64,000 nt of DNA from Advenella sp048381675. GTDB taxonomy: Bacteria > Pseudomonadota > Gammaproteobacteria > Burkholderiales > Burkholderiaceae_B. The stretch spans positions 186,001 to 250,000 of the forward strand of contig NZ_JBLWIS010000004.1 of assembly GCF_048381675.1 (NCBI RefSeq). Direction: 5' to 3'. The notes below the pieces were generated by a model. The model was not told the origin of the DNA. It searched no databases and worked only from the letters and a program-made list of their open reading frames with translations. The position numbers and the translations under genes are program-made. Below, piece by piece: positions 34,604 to 41,138 of the stretch; the first letter of the stretch is position 1, and the number at the start of each line of letters is the position of its first letter.

Positions 34604-36358
34604 ATGACTTCCTTACCCACACAGAATGCCACCATGAATGGTGCACAGGTTCTTCTGGAAACGCTGATTGCCAATGGCGTTGATACCATTTTTGGCTATC
34701 CGGGCGGTGCCGTACTGCCGCTTTATGATGCCCTTTACGCCGAACCGCGTATCCGTCACGTCCTGGTTCGCCATGAACAGGCCGCCATGCACGCGGCCGA
34801 AGGCTATGCCCGTTCTACCGGTCGAACCGGTGTGGTGCTGGTCACGTCGGGGCCAGGCATGGCCAACACTACCTCGGGCCTGCTTGATGCCATGTGTGAC
34901 TCCATTCCGGTGCTGTGCATCAGCGGCCAGGTGGCCACCAGTGCCATTGGCACCGATGCTTTCCAGGAATGCGATGCGGTAGGCATTTCTCGTCCAGTCA
35001 CCAAATGGAATGCGCAAATCAAGCGTGTTGAAGACGTGGCAGGCCTGGTAGCCAAAGCCTACAACCTGACGGCGTCCGGACGTCCCGGTCCGGTACTGAT
35101 TGACTTCCCCAAGGATATCCAGATGGCTGCGGCACTTGAAACCAGTGCCGACCTGAATGGAGAGGTACCGGTCAGCGCGGTTTCGCAGGTAGCGCCCTCC
35201 GTGTTGCAGGCGGCCACCAAGCGGGCAGCGGCGTTAATCGTGAATGCACGGCGGCCGGTATTCTATGGTGGGGGTGGCCTGGTCAATTCCGGCCCTGATG
35301 CCTGTGAAGTGTTTAGCAATATGGTCAATTATCTGGGTGCTCCCTGCACGCTGACCCTGATGGGATTAGGCGCTTTCCCCGGCACCGACAAGCAGTTCCT
35401 GGGCATGCTGGGCATGCACGGTACGCTTGAGGCCAACCTGGCCATGCATCATGCGGACTTGATTGTTTGCGTGGGTGCCCGTTTTGACGACCGGATTACC
35501 GGTCGCTTGTCCGACTTCTGCCCGCATGCAACCAAGATTCACCTCGATATCGACCCGGCTTCGATTGACAAGGTGGTGCGTGCCGATGTGGCGCTGGTAG
35601 GTGACTGTTATCCTTTGCTTAAAGCACTGTTTACTGAAATCAAGGCACTGGACCGTGACAATGACCAACTGGATGACTGGTGGGCACGTATTGGCAAGTG
35701 GCGTGAAAAAGACTGCCTGGGCTTTACCCCGTCCGAAACCCATATTTTGCCGCAACATTTGCTAAGTAGCGTCAATGCCCTGATTGAAAACCGTGATGCC
35801 ATCGTGAGTACCGATGTGGGCCAGCACCAAATGTGGTCGGCCCAATACCTGAAATTCAACCAGCCTAACCGCTGGTTGACGTCGGGAGGCGCCGGTACCA
35901 TGGGTTACGGGGTGCCTGCCGCGATTGGTGCGCAAATTGGCAATCCCGATTCGCTGGTGGTGTGCATCAGTGGCGATGCTTCGGTCTTGATGAATATCCA
36001 GGAACTGGCCACGGCCACCCAGCACCGTACACCGGTCAAGGTGATTTTGTGCAATAACCAGCACATGGGCATGGTGCGCCAATGGCAGGAACTGATTCAT
36101 GACGGGCGCTATAGTCACAGCTACAACGATTCCATGCCCGACTTTGTGGTACTGGCCAGGGCCTTTGGCTGGGAAGCGGCCACGGTGTCTGACCCTAATG
36201 AACTGGAAGAAGCCCTGCAGGCCTGCCTGGATTCCGAAGGCGCCTATTTCCTGGATGTACGGGTTCAGGCGCAGGAAAACTGCTTTCCCATGATGCCAGC
36301 CGGTTACGGTCACCAGCAGGTAATGCTGTCCGAAGACAACTGGTATGTGGAGGAGTGA
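34604..36358 (+). CDS. ilvB: Acetolactate synthase large (catalytic) subunit
   Basis: ThDP- and FAD-dependent enzyme for the first common step of valine, leucine and isoleucine synthesis, 584 aa. FGYPGGAVLPLYDAL is the family start, RHEQAAMHAAEGYAR holds the catalytic glutamate E58, and the ThDP-Mg motif is GDASVLMNIQELATATQHRT through NNQHMGMVRQWQ. The start at 34604 or the internal ATG at 34634 are both plausible. The usual small regulatory subunit gene (ilvH/ilvN) does not follow; instead there are two micro-ORFs and a different operon. ilvB and ilvI-type symbols are interchangeable here. Confidence 0.94.
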   Translation: MTSLPTQNATMNGAQVLLETLIANGVDTIFGYPGGAVLPLYDALYAEPRIRHVLVRHEQAAMHAAEGYARSTGRTGVVLVTSGPGMANTTSGLLDAMCDSIPVLCISGQVATSAIGTDAFQECDAVGISRPVTKWNAQIKRVEDVAGLVAKAYNLTASGRPGPVLIDFPKDIQMAAALETSADLNGEVPVSAVSQVAPSVLQAATKRAAALIVNARRPVFYGGGGLVNSGPDACEVFSNMVNYLGAPCTLTLMGLGAFPGTDKQFLGMLGMHGTLEANLAMHHADLIVCVGARFDDRITGRLSDFCPHATKIHLDIDPASIDKVVRADVALVGDCYPLLKALFTEIKALDRDNDQLDDWWARIGKWREKDCLGFTPSETHILPQHLLSSVNALIENRDAIVSTDVGQHQMWSAQYLKFNQPNRWLTSGGAGTMGYGVPAAIGAQIGNPDSLVVCISGDASVLMNIQELATATQHRTPVKVILCNNQHMGMVRQWQELIHDGRYSHSYNDSMPDFVVLARAFGWEAATVSDPNELEEALQACLDSEGAYFLDVRVQAQENCFPMMPAGYGHQQVMLSEDNWYVEE

Positions 36359-36388
36359 TGAATACCTTTTCAACTGTTGGGAGGTTAT

Positions 36389-36451
36389 ATGAAAACCAAA
36401 GCAGCTGTTACTTCCGGTATTGGTCACTCTTTTGACGGGTTTTTAATGTAA
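36389..36451 (+). pseudogene. Possible 5' remnant of a zinc alcohol dehydrogenase gene
   Basis: GGGAGG four nt upstream of an ATG opens 20 codons (MKTKAAVTSGIGHSF...) ending in TAA at 36451. MKTKAAV-x-x-G-x-G resembles the N-terminus of class III / zinc-containing alcohol dehydrogenases, but nothing of the rest of such a protein follows. It may be a deletion scar, or a chance peptide. A second, 25-codon ORF (36358-36435) overlaps the ilvB stop as ATGA in another frame. Confidence 0.35.
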
Positions 36452-36545
36452 TACAAAATTTAATAATATTTAATAAATTATTAATACTAAAATAATATAC
36501 ATAAAGTCATAAATATTTTGAAAACCATCATATGGGCAGGGATAT

Positions 36546-37910
36546 ATGAAAAAAACGGATAAATTTACATTATCGCGCCGCGAATTATTGACATTTGGCT
36601 TGGCAAGCGCGGCTACGGGTGGATTAGGTCTTACTATTTCAGGCCCGGTTCAGGCAAAAACCGCTGTAGTGAATACTAAAGCGCATATTGTCATTATTGG
36701 TGCTGGGGCGGGTGGTCTGGCTTTGGCAAACCGCCTGGTCAAACAGCTCCAGGGTGGGCGCATTACACTGATAGACCCGCGGGCAGATCATTATTATCAA
36801 CCGGGTTTGTCCTTGGTTGGGGCCGGTTTGAAACCCGCTTCTTACGTGGTCAGCAAAACAGCCGACTGGGTTAGCGCAGGCATCGATTTTATCCCCGAGG
36901 CCGCAGCGGCGATTGATCCGGAAAGTAATACGGTAAGTACCACAAGCGGCAAGAGCCTGCGTTATGACTTTTTGGTTGTGGCGCCCGGGTTGGTGCTTGA
37001 TAACGAAGCCATTGAAGGTTTTTCGCTGGATTTGATTGGACAGCACGGCATTGGCGGTTTGTATGCGGGGCCAGAATATGCAGCACGCACCTGGCAGGCG
37101 GCTTCCCAGTTTATTGAAAAAGGTGGTGTGGCCATTTCCACGCGTCCTGCCACGGAAATGAAATGTGCCGGGGCACCCTTAAAGCATACTTTTTTAATTG
37201 ATGACCGTGCCAGCCGCGGACCAAAATCCCAAGGCTATGAAATGCACTACGCCTGCCCGCAGCCAGTGTTGTTTTCCGTGCCCATTGTGGCGGAAAAAGT
37301 TCGCATGCTGTATGGCCAGCGCGGCATTCAAGCCCATTTGCAACATACCTTAAAAGCAATTGATCCAGGACGTAAAATTGCCACCTTTGCCACTAGCGAA
37401 GTCAACAAAACCACGGGTGAAGCCGTGGCATCTACCGTTGAAATGCCTTACGATTATTTGCATGTCATTCAACCGCAGCGTGCCCCTGCCGTGATTCGTG
37501 AATCAGGCCTAAGCTGGGCCAATCGCTGGGTAGACCAGGGGTGGGTAGAATGTGATCCCCGTACATTGCGTCATTTACGTTTCCCCAATATTTTTGCTTT
37601 GGGTGATGTGGCCGGTATTCCCAAGGGTAAAACTGCTGCTTCGGTTAAATGGCAAACGCCGGTGGTTGCCGATCACTTGATCGCCGCCATTCAGGAGCGT
37701 GAAGGAACCTTGTTTTACGATGGCTACACTTCATGTCCGCTAATTACCCGCGTGGGGCAGGCCATGTTGGTAGAGTTTGACTACCACAATAATTTACTCC
37801 CTTCTTTCCCCGGACTGATTGCGCCGCTTGAAGAGCTTTGGCTAAGCTGGCTAATGAAGGTTTGGGCTTTGAAACCCACATATAACGCCATGCTGCAAGG
37901 TAAAGCTTAA
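36546..37910 (+). CDS. sqr: Type II sulfide:quinone oxidoreductase with Tat signal
   Basis: Oxidises sulfide and passes electrons to quinone, 454 aa. The N-terminus carries a twin-arginine signal (SRRELLTFG, R11-R12) then an Ala/Gly hydrophobic stretch, so export is predicted. FAD site GAGAGGLALANRL at about 52-64. The two catalytic cysteines of type II (mitochondrial-like) enzymes are visible: C207 in MKCAGAPLKHTF and C397 in YTSCPLITRVGQ. FALGDVAGIPKGKTAASVKWQ and the amphipathic C-terminus close the family pattern. Forms a two-gene operon with the DUF5368 gene. Codon use is more A/T-rich than in its neighbours. Confidence 0.9.
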   Translation: MKKTDKFTLSRRELLTFGLASAATGGLGLTISGPVQAKTAVVNTKAHIVIIGAGAGGLALANRLVKQLQGGRITLIDPRADHYYQPGLSLVGAGLKPASYVVSKTADWVSAGIDFIPEAAAAIDPESNTVSTTSGKSLRYDFLVVAPGLVLDNEAIEGFSLDLIGQHGIGGLYAGPEYAARTWQAASQFIEKGGVAISTRPATEMKCAGAPLKHTFLIDDRASRGPKSQGYEMHYACPQPVLFSVPIVAEKVRMLYGQRGIQAHLQHTLKAIDPGRKIATFATSEVNKTTGEAVASTVEMPYDYLHVIQPQRAPAVIRESGLSWANRWVDQGWVECDPRTLRHLRFPNIFALGDVAGIPKGKTAASVKWQTPVVADHLIAAIQEREGTLFYDGYTSCPLITRVGQAMLVEFDYHNNLLPSFPGLIAPLEELWLSWLMKVWALKPTYNAMLQGKA

Positions 37911-37919
37911 GGAGTCGTC

Positions 37920-38282
37920 ATGCAAGAGTTAACCGTTGAAACCCTTATTGCGGTTTTTGAACAAATGTTTGGTCCTGTTTTGTTTTGGGTCCTGGTTGCC
38001 GCAGTCATTGTAATTACAGTGGCCTATGTGTATGTACTGATACGTGATCGCAGTATCTCCATGCATAAATTTTTATGGGCACAAGTGTCCATGCCTATTG
38101 GAGCCATACTGGCGATTTGGTTTGTGTTTGCCTCTACCGATTCGCGCCTGGCGGATATAGGTGGTCCGGTCGATATCATCATGCTTCTGGCGATTGGTTT
38201 TTTTGGTGCGGTGGGCTTTGCGGTTTTGGTTTATACCGCACAAGCGTTAATTAGTCCGCCATCTAAAGAAAGGGCGGATTAA
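37920..38282 (+). CDS. DUF5368-type small membrane protein, partner of the sulfide:quinone oxidoreductase
   Basis: A 120-aa inner-membrane protein with three predicted helices (about 17-41, 57-77 and 87-110). ETLIAVFEQMFGPVLFWVLVAA and YVYVLIRDRSIS match the DUF5368 family, which I recall as commonly following sqr. It may anchor SQR or connect it to the quinone pool; that is inference. It follows sqr after 9 nt (ribosome site AAGGAG) and is followed by a strong terminator. Confidence 0.78.
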   Translation: MQELTVETLIAVFEQMFGPVLFWVLVAAVIVITVAYVYVLIRDRSISMHKFLWAQVSMPIGAILAIWFVFASTDSRLADIGGPVDIIMLLAIGFFGAVGFAVLVYTAQALISPPSKERAD

Positions 38283-38313
38283 TAAAAATCCCCCGTTCAT
38301 GAATTTGAACCTG

Positions 38314-38358
38314 CCCCCAAAAAGCTGGATATCATTTCAGGCTTTTTTGGGGGTTTTT
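38314..38358 (+). terminator. Rho-independent terminator of the sqr operon
   Basis: CCCCCAAAAAGC (38314-38325) pairs with GCTTTTTTGGGGG (38341-38353), followed by TTTTT. Its right arm lies inside the last codons (PKKA) and stop of the convergent minus-strand gene. Confidence 0.85.
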
Positions 38359-38714
38359 CGTATTAAAACGGTATGTGCTTGCGCAACCTGCTGGTTAAAA
38401 CGGGGGATGTCTACCTTAATGATTTCCCAAAGATCCATGGGTTCAATGGTTTCTTGTCCTGCCAGTAATTGTTCAAACTGGGCCATTGTTTCGAAGGGAA
38501 TTTGCGGGTTAGCCTGTATATAGGGCTGGTAAAAACGGCTAAGCTCACGGCAAGACTGGCTGATACAGCCCAGTTCGTGACGGCTTAAATCCTGTACCGG
38601 GGTATTGGACAGAAAGTTGATTTCACTGATATCGCCTGTGTGGTCGTGAAGTCGTTTGGCGGCGTTTAGAATTTGAACTAAATACTCTTGCAAGGGTTGC
38701 CGGATTTGATTCAT
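38337..38714 (-). CDS. Hypothetical protein, unrecognised
   Basis: 125 aa from ATG 38714 (a TTG eight codons upstream is an alternative; neither has a clear ribosome site). Soluble, mostly helical, with no membrane segment. It contains NQIRQPLQEYLVQILNAAKRL, a central C-x3-SC-x-ELSRFYQPYI stretch and PMDLWEIIKVDIPRFNQQ. I do not recognise the family. Its 3' end is shared with the terminator of the opposing sqr operon, which argues for a compact, real arrangement. Confidence 0.65.
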   Translation of the reverse strand: MNQIRQPLQEYLVQILNAAKRLHDHTGDISEINFLSNTPVQDLSRHELGCISQSCRELSRFYQPYIQANPQIPFETMAQFEQLLAGQETIEPMDLWEIIKVDIPRFNQQVAQAHTVLIRKTPKKA

Positions 38715-38845
38715 TGGGTGTATTTTGTTTGCAGACAAGCTGTAATTCTAAACGGTTAGCAAAAAAGTCATTTGATCCAAATTAAAACCCAATGATATAG
38801 CTTGCCAATCTTTCTGCACAATATGCCGTGTCATTAACGTTACCC

Positions 38846-38875
38846 ACCGGTTGCGCTTTATAAGCGCAGCCCGGT
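38846..38875 (-). terminator. Hairpin downstream of the methyltransferase gene
   Basis: TGCGCTT-TAT-AAGCGCA core (38852-38868) flanked by ACCGG (38846-38850) and CCGGT (38871-38875) gives a long imperfect stem 18 nt after the stop at 38893. No T-tract on the minus transcript, so strength is uncertain. Confidence 0.45.
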
Positions 38876-38892
38876 TTCACCGTGAGGCAGAC

Positions 38893-39714
38893 TTAATAGG
38901 CAAAGCGCTCGGCCAGGGCCTCAAGGTGGCATTCTTTCAATATCTGCAATTGACGTTCACGCGCGCTTTTTTTGAAACCACCGGTTTTTTTGGCGATGAT
39001 CAACTCGTTTTTCATCGAGTGCTCCCAGCCCACCAGTTCGGTCACGGTAAGCTGGTAGCCATGGGCTTCCAGCTGCAGGCAACGCAAGACGTTGGTCAGG
39101 TGACTGCCAAACTCCCTAGTCTGGATCGGGTGGCGCCACAGTTCCGACAGGGCGGTTTTACCCAGCGTGCTACCCTTGTTGGCGCGCAGGGCAGCGGCCA
39201 CTTCGGCCTGGCAACAGGGTACCAGTACAATGTATTGGGCATCACGGTTCAGGGCAAAGCGGATAGCGTCATCGGTGGCGGTATTGCAGGCATGCAGGGC
39301 CGTGACAATATCAATTTTTTCAGGCAATTGGGTTGAAGACATGGATTCCTCAACCGTCATGGCCAGGAATGACATGCCTTTAAAGCCCAGGCGTTGTGCC
39401 AGCGCTTCTGATTTTTCAACCAGTTCGGTACGGGTTTCAATACCGTAAACATGTGCGCCGGGTTTGTCTTTCAGGAACAGGTCATACAAAATGAAACCCA
39501 GGTAAGACTTGCCTGCCCCGTGATCAACCAGGCTGAGGCTGTCTTTTTGTTTCAGGACATCTTCCATTAATGGTTCGATGAACTGGTACAGGTGATATAC
39601 CTGTTTAAGCTTGCGACGCGTGTCCTGGTTGATTTTTCCGTCACGGGTAAGGATATGCAGCTCTTTGAGCAATTCAATCGATTGCTGGGGCTTTATTTCG
39701 GGTATCAGGGTCAT
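38893..39714 (-). CDS. Class I SAM-dependent methyltransferase (Methyltransf_32 type)
   Basis: A 273-aa methyltransferase with the SAM-binding motif SLVDHGAGKSYLGFILYDLF at about 61-80, acidic residue in YGIETRTELVEKS, then DIVTALHACNTATDDAIRFAL and YIVLVPCCQAEVA. The DxxxGKSYLGF and HACNTATD signatures are those of the Methyltransf_32 (METTL25/GSTCD-like) family, some of which act on RNA or proteins. The substrate is unknown. It follows hemN after 3 nt and is probably co-transcribed. Confidence 0.85.
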   Translation of the reverse strand: MTLIPEIKPQQSIELLKELHILTRDGKINQDTRRKLKQVYHLYQFIEPLMEDVLKQKDSLSLVDHGAGKSYLGFILYDLFLKDKPGAHVYGIETRTELVEKSEALAQRLGFKGMSFLAMTVEESMSSTQLPEKIDIVTALHACNTATDDAIRFALNRDAQYIVLVPCCQAEVAAALRANKGSTLGKTALSELWRHPIQTREFGSHLTNVLRCLQLEAHGYQLTVTELVGWEHSMKNELIIAKKTGGFKKSARERQLQILKECHLEALAERFAY

Positions 39715-39717
39715 TGC

Positions 39718-41079
39718 TTATACGGTCATGGAAAAAATACGGGTGCCGGGCTGGTCACGCAGCATGCGCAGGTCAAAGGCCATGCAAATATTGCGTGAAA
39801 AGGTGCGGCCTGCTTCGGTAATATCAATACCGTTGGGCAAAATCCTGATCAGGCCGTCGGTTTCCATTTCGCGCAGGCGTTCAATCACCTGGGGTAATTC
39901 TGGAAATTGCTGTTCGGGCTTGTCCCAGCGGGTAGCCTGCAGGCACATCAGGTTAAGAATATGCCGGCGGATGATCAGGTCTTCCTGGTCCAGGATATGG
40001 CCACGGTAAAGCGGCAATTCGTTTTTTTCCAGACGGGCATAATAGTCTTCAACCACTTTTTCGTTCTGGGCAAAGGCATACCAGGAATCGCTAATGGCCG
40101 AAACGCCCAGGCCAATCATCAGCTGGGTGGACGAAGAGGTATAGCCCATGAAGTTGCGATGCAGTTTTTTATTCAGCATGGACTGGTAAAGCTCGTCGGT
40201 GGGCAGGGAAAAGTGATCCATGCCAATTTCCACATAGCCCAGTTCTTCCAGCAGTTTTTTGCCGTTTTCATACAGGGCGCGTTTTTCTTCGCCGCTGGGT
40301 AAATCATTTTCATCGAAACCCCGCTGGCCAACGCCCTTGATCCAGGGTACATGCGCGTAGGAATAGAAGGCCAGACGATCGGGCTTTAGCGAAATGGTGC
40401 GCTTGATGGTGGCTTCCATGGATTTCCAGGTCTGGAAGGGCAGGCCAAAAATCAGGTCATGGCTGATGCTCTGGTAGCCGATCTTGCGTGAGGCATCGGT
40501 GACATTGAAGACGTTTTCATAGGGCTGGATTCTATGGATGGCTTTTTGCACCACCGGGTCGTAATCCTGGACCCCAAAGCTGACCCGCCTGAAGCCTAAC
40601 TCATACAGGGTTTCCAGATGTTCGCGGCGGGTATTGTTGGGGTGGCCCTCAAAACTGAATTCGTGATCGGGGGCGATGTCGGATGTATCAAAAATCGCCT
40701 GTAGCAAACGGGTCAGGTTTTCGGTGCTGAAAAAAGTGGGGGTGCCACCACCCAAGTGGATTTCCCTGATCCGGGGCTTGCTGCCCAGCAGTTCAAGGTA
40801 CATGTTCCATTCTTTGATCACGGCATCAATGTAGGGGCCTTCAACGGCATGTTTTTTGGTAATGCGCTTATGACAGGCACAAAAAGTACACAGGCTCTCA
40901 CAGAAAGGCAGGTGAATGTATAGGCTGATGCCTTCCGAAGCATTGGATTCATTGAAACTGCGGATCAGGCTTTGTTTGTATGAATCTACTGTAAAACTGG
41001 CTTCATTCCAGTAGGGGACGGTGGGATAACTGGTATAGCGGGGGCCTGGAATATTGTACTTTTGGATAAAATTGCTCAT
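39718..41079 (-). CDS. hemN: Oxygen-independent coproporphyrinogen III oxidase
   Basis: Radical-SAM enzyme converting coproporphyrinogen III to protoporphyrinogen IX without oxygen in heme synthesis. 453 aa from ATG 41079, the length of true HemN. The N-terminus YNIPGPRYTSYPTVPYW is diagnostic. The [4Fe-4S] cysteines C60-x3-C64-x2-C67 with C69 lie in LPFCESLCTFCACH. The GGGTPTF and HemN C-terminal domain (LPLYRGHILDQEDLIIRRHILNLMC) are present, unlike HemW. No clear FNR box is seen upstream. It sits between topB and the methyltransferase gene. Confidence 0.95.
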   Translation of the reverse strand: MSNFIQKYNIPGPRYTSYPTVPYWNEASFTVDSYKQSLIRSFNESNASEGISLYIHLPFCESLCTFCACHKRITKKHAVEGPYIDAVIKEWNMYLELLGSKPRIREIHLGGGTPTFFSTENLTRLLQAIFDTSDIAPDHEFSFEGHPNNTRREHLETLYELGFRRVSFGVQDYDPVVQKAIHRIQPYENVFNVTDASRKIGYQSISHDLIFGLPFQTWKSMEATIKRTISLKPDRLAFYSYAHVPWIKGVGQRGFDENDLPSGEEKRALYENGKKLLEELGYVEIGMDHFSLPTDELYQSMLNKKLHRNFMGYTSSSTQLMIGLGVSAISDSWYAFAQNEKVVEDYYARLEKNELPLYRGHILDQEDLIIRRHILNLMCLQATRWDKPEQQFPELPQVIERLREMETDGLIRILPNGIDITEAGRTFSRNICMAFDLRMLRDQPGTRIFSMTV

Positions 41080-41098
41080 GCGTTTCAATGCCGGTTAC

Positions 41099-41123
41099 GC
41101 CCTGCAGAAAATGCCTGCAGGGC
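41099..41123 (-). terminator. Perfect hairpin between topB and hemN
   Basis: GCCCTGCAG (41099-41107) and CTGCAGGGC (41115-41123), 9-bp perfect stem with 7-nt loop, 16 nt after the topB stop and 20 nt before the hemN start. No T-tract follows, so it could be an attenuating or processing hairpin. Confidence 0.45.
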
Positions 41124-41138
41124 TGGTCTGGAACGGGA

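Noticed and set aside
35762..36427. 221-codon minus-strand frame across ilvB
   Set aside because: Antisense to the ThDP-binding end of acetolactate synthase, with no recognisable motif or start signal.
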